DNA of 64,000 nt from Prorocentrum cordatum (Eukaryota; Sar; Dinophyceae; Prorocentrales; Prorocentraceae), in contig CAUYUJ010020738.1 of assembly GCA_963575745.1 (NCBI GenBank), positions 267,014 through 331,013 on the forward strand, read 5' to 3'. The notes beneath the pieces were generated by a model that was not told where the DNA came from, did no database searches, and saw only the letters and a list, made by a program, of their open reading frames with translations. This document shows positions 22,725-31,640 of the stretch, piece after piece (the stretch's first letter is position 1; each line of letters starts with the position of its first letter). Both the position numbers and the translations under genes were made by a program.

Positions 22725-23861
22725 ATGCAACAAGAATTCGTCACGCTTCGCGTTTTCCCACCAGGAGACCGGCAGGCGGACACCCATACTGCTCCTTACA
22801 CCCATTCTGCTCCTCACTCCTGTCAGCGTCCCTGGGGCAGCATCGCAATGGAGGCCGAAAACGCGCTCGAAAGCGCGCCCTTTCTTGGAGGCAGTATCGT
22901 GGCGACATTTTGGAACGCTGCAGAGGGCGCGCCCGCGCTCGGAGACGTTCCTCACAAAATAGAGAATCAGGAGTTCGTCTCTGAAAGTGCGAACCTTAGT
23001 CGCAACAGTCCCCTGGGAGAGCCACAGACCGAACGCGTAGTCGACAGCCACAGCGTGTCGGCCCCTCCCCTTCCTGGAGACCGGCAGGCGGACACCCAAA
23101 TTGCTCCTCACTCCTATCAGCGTCCCTGGGGCAGCATCGCAGTGGAGGCCGAAAATGCGCTCGAATCCGCGCCACCTACTGGAGACAGTATCGTGGCGAC
23201 AGTTGGGAGCCCTGCAGAGGGCGCGCCCGCGTTCGGAGACGTTCCTCACAAAACAGAGAGTCAGGAGTTCGGCTCTGAAATTGCGGCCGTTAGCCGCAAC
23301 TGTCCCCCGGGAGAGCCACGGGCCGAACGCGAAGTCGCCAGCCACAGCGTGTCGACCCCTCCCCCTCCTGAAGACCGGCAAGCGGACACCCATACTGTTC
23401 CTCACTCCTATCTGCGTCCTTGGGGCAACATCGCAGCGGAGGCCGAAAATGCGTCCGAAAGCGCGTCCCCTCCTGGAGACAGGATCGTGGCGACAGTTGG
23501 GATCGCTGCAGAGGGCACGCCCGCGCTCGGAGACGTTCCCCACAAAAGTGAGGATGCGACCGACAGCGACCCAGGGCGCTCTCGACTGGATGGCGCGCCT
23601 GACTCCTGGATGTGCGTACGGGCTATAGACGGGCGCGTCTTCGCGATCGGCGCAGACGCTCCGGCCGGCGCCTCCGAGGCCCCCACCCCCGTGGCTGACG
23701 GCCACTATGGAGCCCACTACCTGGAGAGCCTGGGGCTGTCGTTGCACCTAGTTGAGGGCGAGACACCGCGACGCCCCGCTGTGACTCCGATCGATCGGTA
23801 TCATAACGAAGCGCAGCGCGCTGGGACCCTTTACCAAAGTGGCTATACGGAAAGAAACTAA
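22725..23861 (+). CDS. ORF with three in-frame 98-residue repeats
   Basis: The frame is open from before 22632; the first ATG is at 22725, giving about 378 residues. Residues from about 13 to 285 are three tandem repeats, each starting GDRQADTH and passing through RPWGSIA, EAENALESAP, EGAPALGDVPHK and ending DSHSVSAPP. Unit two to unit three is exactly 294 bases; unit one has an in-frame 18-base insertion (THTAPY-like). A unique C-terminal region of about 100 residues follows, containing MCVRAIDGRVFAIGADAP and HYLESLGLSLHLVEGE. The repeat is Glu/Ala/Pro/Ser-rich and probably disordered. Spacing in multiples of three keeps both strands open, so coding is plausible rather than proven: the antisense strand is also open over the repeats. 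The unique C-terminus is the better evidence for a protein. Function unknown. Confidence 0.45.
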   Translation: MQQEFVTLRVFPPGDRQADTHTAPYTHSAPHSCQRPWGSIAMEAENALESAPFLGGSIVATFWNAAEGAPALGDVPHKIENQEFVSESANLSRNSPLGEPQTERVVDSHSVSAPPLPGDRQADTQIAPHSYQRPWGSIAVEAENALESAPPTGDSIVATVGSPAEGAPAFGDVPHKTESQEFGSEIAAVSRNCPPGEPRAEREVASHSVSTPPPPEDRQADTHTVPHSYLRPWGNIAAEAENASESASPPGDRIVATVGIAAEGTPALGDVPHKSEDATDSDPGRSRLDGAPDSWMCVRAIDGRVFAIGADAPAGASEAPTPVADGHYGAHYLESLGLSLHLVEGETPRRPAVTPIDRYHNEAQRAGTLYQSGYTERN

Positions 23862-23899
23862 CAGCGCGAGCGCGTGTGGTCACAGTGCTTATTGTGCAG

Positions 23900-24065
23900 C
23901 GAGCGCAGTGCGCTTGGGGGTGGCCCATGGCCTTGCTGGACAGCGCAGTGCGCTTGAAAGGGTGGCCTAGCCTTGCGGCAGCGCAGTGCGCTTGGGGGTT
24001 AGTGCGCTCGGGGGTGGCCTAGTCTTGCGGCAGCGCAGTGCGCTTGTGGGGCAGGGACTGAAACA
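23900..24065. repeat. Tandem AGCGCAGTGCGCT palindromes
   Basis: Five units of CAGCGCAGTGCGCTTGGGGG, separated by GTGGCCTAGCCTTGCGG, repeat every 37-45 bases. Each holds a perfect GCGCA/TGCGC palindrome related to those at 29.5 kb and 36-37 kb. Confidence 0.85.
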
Positions 24066-24234
24066 GCCTGTGCGTTAGAATGTGGCTACCATGTTGACCG
24101 GACAGTGCTCCTCGCTGCATATGCGTTATGTTGCCAACGTATAATTCCCAACCGTCCTGTGGTGTTGGGTCCTCGTTTTGAAGAGACGGTGCCCCGCGTT
24201 CCTCCTCCTCCCGCTGCCCCCTCCCCCTCCTCCC

Positions 24235-24308
24235 ATTATCATCACCATCCTCATCATGTTCATCATCATGAGTATCGTCATCATCATCATCCACATCGTG
24301 GTTGTCGG

Positions 24309-24352
<44 letters not shown>

Positions 24353-24357
24353 GGCAC
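24235..24357. repeat. CAT trinucleotide microsatellite
   Basis: (CAT)n with interruptions is pure over the last 40 bases and sits directly upstream of the 90-bp satellite, the same arrangement as CTC plus satellite at 13.7 kb. Confidence 0.93.
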
Positions 24358-24364
24358 ACCCCTC

Positions 24365-25215
24365 ACACGTTTCTCGTGGCCCCATAGGGAGCTCCACCGA
24401 AGGCCCAAATGGTTGCGTCCGCATGCCGCCGCCACTCAATTTTGGCACACCCCTCACACGTTTCTCGTGGCCCCATAGGGAGCTCCACCGAAGGCCCAAA
24501 TGGCTGCGTTCGCATGCCGCCGCCACCCCATTTTGGCACACCCCTCACACGTCTCGTGGCCCCATAGGGAGCTCCATCTAAGGCCCAAATGGTTGCGTCC
24601 GCATGCCGCCGCCACCCAATTTTGGCACACCCCTCACACGCTTCGTGGCCCCATAGGGAGCTCCATCTAAGGCCCAAATGGCTGCGTCTGCGTGCCGCCG
24701 CCACCCCATTTATGGCACACCCCTTACACGCTTCGTGGCCCCATGGGGAGCTCCACCGAAGGCCCAAATGGCTGCGTCCGCATGCCGCCGCCGCCCAATT
24801 TTGGCACACCCCTCACACGTTTCGTGGCCCCATAGGGAGCTCCATCTAAGGCCCAAATGGCTGCGTCCGCATGCCGCCGCCACCCCATATTTGGCACACC
24901 CCTTGCACGTTTCTCGTGGCCCCATAGGGAGCTCCACCGAAGGCCCAAATGGCTGCGTTCGCATGCCGCCGCCACCCAATTTTGGTACACCCCTCACACG
25001 TTTCGTGGCCCCATAGGGAGCTCCATCTAAGGCCCAAGTGGCTGCGTTCGCATGCCGCCGCCACCCCATTTTGGCACACCCCTCACACGTTGCGTGGCCC
25101 CACAGGGAGCTCCACCGAAGGCCCAAATGGCTGCGTTCGCATGCCGCCGCCACCCAATTTTGGCACACCCCTCACACGTTTCGTGGCCCCATAGGGAGCT
25201 CCACCGAAGGCCCCA
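24365..25215. repeat. 90-bp satellite array, ten units, hairpin core
   Basis: CGTGGCCCCATAGGGAGCTC with CCACCGAAGGCCC or CCATCTAAGGCCC recurs ten times (cores near 24384, 24475, 24564, 24653, 24743, 24832, 24924, 25013, 25102, 25191; period 89-92). The core matches the 99-bp array but the rest of the unit differs (TGCCGCCGCCACCC, TTTTGGCACACCCCTCAC). Two alternating subtypes, CCACCGAAG and CCATCTAAG, are visible. Confidence 0.95.
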
Positions 25216-25232
25216 GTGGCAGACCTCGCATG

Positions 25233-25835
25233 CCGCCCGCCACGACGACAGCCTCACGGGGGACCTCACGGGCCCGCTGGTGTTCATCGAGCCCCGCACG
25301 TCGGAGCCGTTCACCTTCCGCACCTCCAAGGTCACCCGGACGGGCTTCCCGTTTTCACACGGCAGGGTCATCACCACGGTGGCGTGCCAGGGGCGCACCA
25401 TGCGGGAAGGCGGCGGGGCGGGGGAACGGCGCCACCGGGCAGTCTACGGCCGAACCCTTCGAACGCGAGCGGTCCGCAGCCGGACCTTCTCGGTCCCGTG
25501 GACTCTCGCCCTGGGCCGTCGGCTGTCTTGCGCGCCGCTCCCTCGACCGACGCCGCCCAGGCGTGATCCTGGACTGCGGCCGCCACGAGGTCGGGAACGG
25601 CCAGAAGGAGGACGACGACTGGTGGCTGGAGCTCTACGCGCTGCTCTCGCGCGCCACGCGCCACGAGGATCTCCTGCTCATGCGGGCGCCGCTCATCGAG
25701 TTCTTCCTGGCAGGGCCGCCGGAGGGCTTGCGGAAGCAGCTGGGGCAGTTTGCTGCGCGCACGAAGCGGCGCAGGAGGGAGGCGACGGCCCTCGCCAGAG
25801 AGCTGGGCTTCAGCGAGTTCATCCGCGAGGCCTGA
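25233..25835 (+). CDS. Pif1-like helicase, C-terminal part, with an intron
   Basis: The fragment carries the last motifs of a Pif1/RecD-type superfamily 1 DNA helicase. Exon 1 (25233-25409) contains HGRVITTVACQGRTM, the motif with the conserved QGRT/QGxT turn. Exon 2 (25561-25835) contains VILDCGRHEVG, then DDDWWLELYALLSRATRHED, the YVALSRAT-type motif VI with its Arg finger region, and a Lys/Arg-rich tail ending at the stop 25833-25835. The two parts are in different frames. Removing 25410-25560 (GC at the 5' end, CAG at the 3' end, 151 bases) restores the frame across Arg-Glu-Gly-Val-Ile, consistent with the GC-AG introns common in dinoflagellates. The Walker A half is absent: upstream is the 90-bp satellite, so this is a truncated gene. 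Helicases of this type are multi-copy in dinoflagellate genomes; ATP-dependent 5'-3' unwinding is the family activity. Confidence 0.8.
   Translation, partial: PPATTTASRGTSRARWCSSSPARRSRSPSAPPRSPGRASRFHTAGSSPRWRARGAPCGKAAGRGNGATGQSTAEPFERERSAAGPSRSRGLSPWAVGCLARRSLDRRRPGVILDCGRHEVGNGQKEDDDWWLELYALLSRATRHEDLLLMRAPLIEFFLAGPPEGLRKQLGQFAARTKRRRREATALARELGFSEFIREA
25410..25560 (+). other. GC-AG spliceosomal intron inside helicase fragment
   Basis: The donor is GAAG followed by GCGGCGGGG, and the acceptor is CCGCCCAG followed by GCGTGATCC. Exon junctions preserve the helicase motif frame, and an AGG lies at both borders, as is typical of dinoflagellate introns. Length 151 bases is not a multiple of three. 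Confidence 0.65.
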
Positions 25836-26860
25836 CCTGGGGAGCGGCCCCGCACGAGCCAGCGGCGCGCGCTGGTTGTCGCTGACGCTTGGATGACCCC
25901 AGCTCGTCGTCGGGATTTCTCGCCAGAGGATGACCTGCGCCTGTCGGGGGATTTAACCCAGATCGCGTCATTTTCGCACGCCTCGCCACGCAGTGCGGGG
26001 GCGCTATCCGTTGACTCAGAGCCGCAGTGGACAACCCCCGCGCGTCGATGGGATTCCCTCGGGATGACCAGACCGCGTCGGCGAGGACTTCCCAGGCACT
26101 TTCGCGCGGCGCCGCCTGCGCGCTGCATTCTGCGCGGCTCGCTGTCGGTCTGGAGGCAAAAACGTCCCCCCTCGTCTCTCGCTCCTCCTGCTTCCCATCG
26201 CTTCTTGACCGCGCGCTTCCCCGTCTCGTTTCTGCCGCTGCTGACCTGCCTTCGACATCTACGCGGCGTCTCCGTCACCTCTTCCTGCGTGCCCAGTAAC
26301 AGGTCTCATGATGCGATGACGATACTGATGTGTTGGCTCGCCCCAGTGAGCTCTCCTCCTCCGCCCGCCACCTCCTGCCCGCGCTGCCCTGTGCCTCGTC
26401 CATGCAGTGGCGCGGTGCCTATGAGAAGAGGGGCCTAGTTTGCGTGCCCCCTCCTTCGTCTCATATCCGCGCGGCGCTCGCAGCTGCATATGGTCGGGTC
26501 CTTCGCCAGGCTAATTGACCACATGATATTGTTTTGCGTCGAATATATTGCCGTCTGCCCAAAACAACGTGCGCTGCCCAAAGCGATGAACGCCGCGCCT
26601 CCCAAAGTGCTTTGCGCTTTAGCCGTTTGAAGGCTTCGAGCAACCCGCCCGCAGGGGCATAGGTCTGCACCGCTCGAGCGGCAGCCGAAGCGACCGCGGC
26701 AGCGGGCACCATGGCTCACTTTCTTCTCCCCGAGAAGAACGAGGAGAATCCCCGGTTGGACCGTGAAGACGACGACCAAGGGTACGTGCGCAATGTGTGG
26801 AGAGTCTGCGCATGCCCGAGGAGTGATGAATGCGGGGCATCTGCGTGGAGCAAGGTGAAC

Positions 26861-27599
26861 GCTTGGTCGTGCCAGAGTCGATCAGGTTCTGTGTTACGTC
26901 AAGCATCACTTGATGATTGGTATCCACCATGACCTGAGCGACGAATCGGCGGGCTTGATCCTGGACGAGGAGGTGGATCCAGAGATAGAGCTGGAGAGTT
27001 ACAATGACAGGGAGGTATGCAAAAGGCAGCGTGAGAAGGCCAACCCTGCCCCAAGTCCGCCAAACTTCCACCCGCCGCCAAGAAGCAGGCCCCCAGGGCG
27101 TGCGGGGCAGCAGATCCCCAGGTCCCCACGTCGGCGCAGGCCAAGAAGCAGGGCCAGCGATCCCCCCCAAGGCGTTCGGGGCAGGGGCAAGGACAAGGGC
27201 AAGGGCAAAGGCAACGGCAAGGGCTACAAGGACAAGGACACTAACAGGGATCATGATGGGATGAACGATAAGACCCAGCGGCTGACCTCTGTGGTCGGTG
27301 AGATAGCCAGTCACGTCGAGACAATGAGAAACACCCCCGTTCCGAGCCTGCAGGTCGGCCGAGATGACGGGGCGCTGCAACCCATCATCGGTGCTCGGGG
27401 GCTGAGGGATGCTGCCAGGGTGGAGATGAACATGCTGCTTGAGCTGCGTGGAAGCATGGGCCGGGCGGCCGAAGCGTGTCAGCGCTGCCAGATGGCAGCC
27501 GAGGGGATCGCGAACACGTGTAGGGCCGAGTGCAATGTCGTTGCCGCTTCGAGAGACGTCGTTAACCGAACCGCGCAGCGTTTCGCGGAAGGTCTCTGA
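26861..27599 (+). CDS. Unrecognised protein with Lys/Gly-rich linker
   Basis: The frame is open from 26861; the first ATG is at 26913, giving about 228 residues. It starts with an acidic segment (LDEEVDPEIELES), then a Pro/Arg/Ser basic region, then GRGKDKGKGKGNGKGYKDKD near 27180-27240. The C-terminal 100 residues look helical with conserved-looking Cys (ACQRCQMAAEGIANTC near 27475). Composition suggests a disordered basic linker between structured ends, perhaps nucleic-acid binding. The last residues (VVAASRDVVNRTAQ) resemble the end of the SR-rich protein at 38760 (AIAASGGVVN), hinting at a family. The antisense 381-codon ORF lacks such structure and I reject it. A 5' exon may lie upstream of an AG near 26872. 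Confidence 0.5.
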
Positions 27600-27734
27600 T
27601 GCGACGCCCGCCACGGGGCCTCTGATGCGACGACCGCGCGGTAAGTGCTCGCGCACTTCTGCGGCAGCGCAGCGGCAGCGCAGCGACAGCTCAGCGACAG
27701 CTTGGACGCTAAACAAACGAAAGCGTGACCGCCC

Positions 27735-28165
27735 GATAACACTCCGACAACACTTCGATCGCACCCCGATAAAGCCCCGATAACACTCGATAGCAATGTT
27801 GTCGAGATGTTATCGATGTGTTATCGAGTGTTATTGAGTGTTACCGTGCTCGATAACACTTCGATAACGCCCCGATGACAATTCGATAACGTTGTTATCG
27901 AATTTTATCGAGCTCGATAACACTCGATAGCAATGTTATCGAGATGGCATCGGGTGTTATCGAGCGTAGTATCACTCCATAACACTCGGAAACACCTCGA
28001 TAACATTTCGAAAACCTTGCTATCGAGCGTTATCGGGGTGGTATCGAGGTGCTATCGGGGTGTTATCGGGCGGCCGCGCGGGGTGTTATCGGGGTTTTAT
28101 CGGGGTTCTATCGGGGCGGTGGAGGTGTTATCGGGGTGTTATCGGGCGGCCGGGCGGTCGGGCAG
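27735..28165. repeat. GTTATCG repeat in alternating orientation
   Basis: Units of 10-14 bases built on GTTATCGAGTG or its complement CACTCGATAAC alternate in orientation in blocks (minus-sense to about 27790, plus to 27850, minus to 27890, mixed to 28020), then become GTTATCGGGGTG in one direction to 28165. Neighbouring blocks can fold back on each other. Confidence 0.9.
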
Positions 28166-28664
28166 TTACAGTTGCCCTCGCCCATCCGACCCTCGCCATG
28201 TATATTGCAGCGCCCTTTTGCAGCGCAACGCGCTTGGGTGAGGTAGAATGCGGGGGAGATGGGCGGGGGCGGCAAGTGCTTGGAGGCGAGGAGAATGGGC
28301 GCCGCGCGCTTCTGGGTGACGACGACGGCGACGACGAACGGCGACGACGGCTGCGGTAGGTTTTTGCGCAATGCGCGCCGCAATGATCGCGACCAGCTGA
28401 GCCTCAAGGAAGCCTCGAGACACTTCCCAGACCAAGGTATGCCGCACTGGCAGTGAGGGCCCCACTATTCGGCTCCGAGTCCGCACTCAGGGGGGGGGGG
28501 GCAGTCTGACTGGCAACTGCCCCGACTCATTCCCCCATGAGTCCCAGCGAAATCCGCTTCGCCGCCGCCTGGGTCAGGCGCTCGAGAACTTGTGGCTTTC
28601 CGTGATGCTAGCCGCCCACAGTCATCGCCTTACTAAAATTGAACGGCAAATGAGCTCTCCCTAC
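28166..28664. other. Spacer without supported gene
   Basis: It holds a GCGCAACGCGCTT palindrome near 28214, GAC-rich DNA near 28320 and a 10-base poly-G near 28491. I see no coding signal. Confidence 0.4.
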
Positions 28665-29042
28665 TCAGCTGCCGTCGCGTACCTTGGCCTTGGCCTTGGC
28701 CTTGGCCTTGCGCTGGCTCTGCTGGCTCTTGGCTGGCTTGCGCACGATCTTGCCCTTGCCCTTGACCTGCTCGCTGCCCTGCCCCCCATCGGGGTCGATA
28801 GCGGGGATTCCCGCCCTCTCGAATGCCATGCCCCGCCGCATTGCCAGATCGTTCTGCTCCTTGAGCGCCTTGCGCTTTGGCCCTGGTGTAGGTGGTTGCG
28901 TCCACTTCCACGTCTCCCCGACATGGCCGCCGCGCGCGTTCCACTCAAGGCCGACCGGCGCCCCCGGCCAACCATCGCCCGCGCACGTCGTTTTCCAACG
29001 CTTGTACTCGTGGAGTGTTTTCTGGTGGGTGGCACCCTTCAT
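28665..29042 (-). CDS. Small basic protein, Lys-rich tail (minus strand)
   Basis: A minus-strand frame is open from 29177 to the stop at 28665-28667. The first ATG in frame is at 29040-29042, giving about 125 residues. The body has charged and aromatic residues (HEYKRWKTTCAGDGW, HVGETWKWTQ), then a region with RKALKEQNDLAMRRGMAFER, ending in a Lys/Ala-rich tail (KAKAKAKAKVRDGS) encoded by a GGCCTT-type repeat. Upstream on the same strand, at 29174-29153, is a clear relict DinoSL, which supports transcription in this direction in the ancestral gene. A 17-base poly-C (plus-strand poly-G, 29111-29127) lies in the leader. No family recognised. Plus-strand ORFs over the same DNA are Leu/Ala shadows. 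Confidence 0.5.
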   Translation of the reverse strand: MKGATHQKTLHEYKRWKTTCAGDGWPGAPVGLEWNARGGHVGETWKWTQPPTPGPKRKALKEQNDLAMRRGMAFERAGIPAIDPDGGQGSEQVKGKGKIVRKPAKSQQSQRKAKAKAKAKVRDGS

Positions 29043-29152
29043 CTTCTCGTCGAGGCCCGCTTCCTTGCTGGTCGGGCTGCCGTTGGGCGCGGGCGTCGGG
29101 CCGTGCGTCGGGGGGGGGGGGGGGGGGCAAGCGTCGGGTCGCTTGGTGCGTC

Positions 29153-29174
29153 GTCGAGCCCAGACGGCTACGGA
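29153..29174 (-). other. Relict dinoflagellate spliced leader (minus strand)
   Basis: Read on the minus strand, the segment starts with TCCGTAGCC exactly as the DinoSL, then TCTGGGCTC where the DinoSL has TTTTGGCTC. I count about 17 of 22 positions matching. It lies 110 bases upstream of the minus-strand ATG at 29042. A genomic DinoSL next to an ORF indicates a reinserted trans-spliced cDNA. Confidence 0.65.
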
Positions 29175-29484
29175 CAATGACTAAGAACGGCGGGGGGGGG
29201 GGTCCAGGCCAATGCGCTTCTTTCTGATGGCGTGCATAAGTATAAGAACATGAGAATGATAGTACTGCTGCCCTCACCGCTTCACAGTCTGATGGTGGCC
29301 GCGCAGCGTCGCTGGCAATCGTTTTCACTTGTGATGGTGGCCGCGTAACGTCGCGAACCATCGCCATTTTTCTGCCCCCGCCATATGGGATCATCCTGGA
29401 CGCCCATAGCAGCTACTTCGGGGATTTCGCGGGGATGGTTCCGTTCTCGAAGCATACAGGCGTGATGCATGAAAACCAGCGACT

Positions 29485-29575
29485 GCGAATACAGCGCAAT
29501 GCGCTCTGAAGGCAGAACCAATGATAATACAGCGCAATGCGCTCTAAAGGCAGCGCAATGCGCTCTAAGAGTGCA
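29485..29575. repeat. Cluster of CAGCGCAATGCGCTCTAA palindromes
   Basis: Three copies of AGCGCAATGCGCTCT near 29492, 29531 and 29552. The same unit occurs on the other side of the retrotransposon (35973, 35997) and at 36765-36800, so the element appears to have inserted into or beside this repeat. Confidence 0.85.
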
Positions 29576-29585
29576 TATGTAGATG

Positions 29586-29675
29586 TGTCTTCGGTTGTTT
29601 TGTTTAGACGCGGCGAGGCGGTCTCAGGCCAATTGTCTGAGGGGGATCATTGGGCGCTCCTGCAGTCTTTTTTGG
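29586..29675 (+). repeat. A1 terminal direct repeat of the retrotransposon
   Basis: Ninety bases from TGTCTTCGG through TTTTGTTTAGACGCGG, GTCTCAGGCCAATTGTC and ATTGGGCGCTCCTGCAGTC to TTTTGG. It aligns without gaps to A2 (35658-35747) with about eight differences. Confidence 0.9.
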
Positions 29676-30073
29676 CCCAAGCCTGGTGATGCAGTGGGCT
29701 GCTGATCAGTTGGGGGGTCTGGCGCCAGCGGTGGTCGGGGCAGCGATAGGGCGACTCGCATCGGGCGGCTCCACCAGCTGCGCTTGCCACTTCGACTCGA
29801 GCCCCCAGGACGAGGGTTTGCTGGCCATCCTGCGTGCGCAGCTGGACCGCTGCGGGGACGACCACTTGCGCTGCCCGCCCGCGCCGCTGTGTGGGCCGTC
29901 GGTCGGTGGCCTGCTGGTCGCGGCGGGGCTGGGCCTGCTGGGCGTGGCGCGCACGCTGGGGCTGCAGACGGCGTTGACTGGCCGCGCGAGGATCGCGGTG
30001 GCACCGCCGACTGCCACCCAGCCGGTGGTGGGGGCCGCGGGGTTGACACCTACGACGCTCCGTCGCCTGCGTG
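29676..30073 (+). other. Hydrophobic coding-like segment 5' of gag
   Basis: A frame open from 29650 to 30090 is Ala/Gly/Leu-rich with two hydrophobic stretches (LAPAVVGAAIGRLA and GGLLVAAGLGLLGVA) that look like membrane segments, and Cys residues between them. It may be a small ORF of the element or an N-terminal extension of the gag-like gene. I recognise no family. Confidence 0.35.
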
Positions 30074-31123
30074 ATGGCGACCACGCTTGATGCAGATATC
30101 ATCCAGATCCTTGTTGACCACCCGGACGACCCGCACATCGCATGGCACCATAGGCTGCTGCTGCTGCACGAGCTCGGGCCAGGGCGCTGGGTGAGCGCGA
30201 CGCCCGACTTCTCGGTGCAGGTACTGGACCTGTCGGGCCATCGCGTGCTGCCGCTGGCTCGCTCGGCGCCGCGGCCGGTGCAGGTGCGCGGGAACGTGCG
30301 CTGCTTCCCGTCGGAGGTGCGGTGGATCGGCGCTGGCGCGTGGTGGACACAGGCCACGAGCAGTTCAACGAGGTGATCGCGGACGGGAGTATGATCGGCG
30401 ACCGCGCCGTGGTGAAGGGCGACGTCGGGCTCTACTGCATCGACCAGGCGGCTGGCGAGTGGGCTTCGGTTCGGAGAGCGAAGGGCCGCGACCTGGACGA
30501 CTGGCTAGAGCGCAAGCGGAGCGGTCCTGGACGAGATCTCCGCATACTGCCCGTGCGTCGCGATGCGGGGGGCAAGCGGGTGATGCTGCTTCTCTCGAGA
30601 CGACGAACCTCGCCTCCGACCCGAAGTTCGCGGATTGGTCGTTCGAGAGGCCCTCGGCCGCCCGGCCGCCCGGGAGGTCATCGCGGGCGCGGCGGCGGCG
30701 GGGCTCGAGCTGCACCTCTACCCGCCGTGGTGGGAGAGCAAGAGCGGGGTGGACCCGCAGGGCAGTGTCGCGAGGGAGGTCAGGCTCGGCTTCGATAACC
30801 TGCGGATGATGCAGTCGTACGATCAGCTGAACCTGCAGGCGCTGGCGTCGGCGGAGCTTATCTGCCGCCGCCTCATCGTGCGCCAGCGGGCGGTTCGGGG
30901 GAACCCGAAGGCGCCGGACTTCACCGGGCTGGAGAAGTTCGCGCAGTCGAACTGCGACGAGTCGGGAGGACCCCGAACCACGGAGTTCGACAAGTACATG
31001 GCAGAGCTGCAGAAGACCAGCGCGACGGTGCTCAAGAGCCTCAGGCAGGACCTCGAGGAGCAGGAGAACGAGAGGAAGAGGCAGGCCGGCCGCGCGAGCG
31101 GCGGCAAGCCAGGCAAGGACTAA
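30074..31123 (+). pseudogene. Gag-like first gene of the retrotransposon, frameshifted
   Basis: ATG at 30074 opens a frame with ILVDHPDDPHIAWHHRLLLL and GRWVSATPDFSVQVLDLSGH; the coding signal then moves to another frame near 30320 (WRVVDTGHEQFNEVI, AVVKGDVGLYCIDQ, LDDWLERKRSGPGRD), again near 30605 (NLASDPKFADWSFE), and again near 30635 for the best-preserved part, ending at 31123 (GLELHLYPPWWESKSGV, FDNLRMMQSYDQLNLQALAS, RNPKAPDFTGLEKFAQS, TTEFDKYMAELQKT, and a charged Glu/Lys/Arg tail). I know this organisation from multi-copy dinoflagellate ORFs upstream of recombinase-type retroelements; its role as a capsid-like protein is inferred from position only. At least three frame changes make this copy non-functional unless introns explain some. 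Confidence 0.6.
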
Positions 31124-31227
31124 AGGGACTGGGGGGCGCGGCCGCGCTCCGATCGGCATCGCGGGGTCTGAGCACCGCGGCCGCGCCCCCGACCTCGAGG
31201 CCGGCGGCCTCGCATGACCGCGAAGTT

Positions 31228-31640
31228 TTGACGTCGCCTGGCCACGCGCTCCGTTTGCCGCTGCACGCGTTCGACTGCGTCAGAGGTGAGGGTGATCGGG
31301 CGGCTCTCTGCCGCCCCCCGACTCGAGCTGGAGACGAGCCTTCGGCGGCTGCGCTGGTCGCGGACGCGGTCACGGCCCTGAACAGCATGTCTGCCTCTCG
31401 CGTCGGTCGGCCGTTGCAGCTGCGGCGGCCGAGGCCTACCAAGCAAGTGGCCACGTCGGCTCAGCAGTCGATCTTGGACCGCGTCGCGGAACACGTGGAC
31501 GACCAGTTTCCCGCCCCTCCAGATGCTGACTTCTCTAACGCGCTTCCGGACCTCCTGAGGTGCTCTGACATGTAATTACCTGACGAGCGACACCACCAGC
31601 CGGGTCCCGATCCAGCTGGGGCGACTCAAGATCCTGAAGA
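31228..31640 (+). other. Linker between gag-like and RT genes
   Basis: A frame from 31228 to 31575 is weakly protein-like (SAQQSILDRVAEHVDDQFPAP near its end). After its TAA, a different frame around 31580-31770 reads SDTTSRVPIQLGRLKILKND and GADAYRLRADPWRRIERRPE. The latter may be the true N-terminal lead-in to the reverse transcriptase, overlapping the ATG at 31641 in another frame. Confidence 0.35.

Noticed and set aside
22689-23747. 352-codon minus-strand ORF
   Set aside because: Open because the 294-bp repeat keeps frame on both strands; it lacks the unique C-terminal protein-like part.
26619-27764. 381-codon minus-strand ORF
   Set aside because: Antisense of the K/G-rich ORF; no motif, and the plus frame has clear acidic/basic/helical domain structure.
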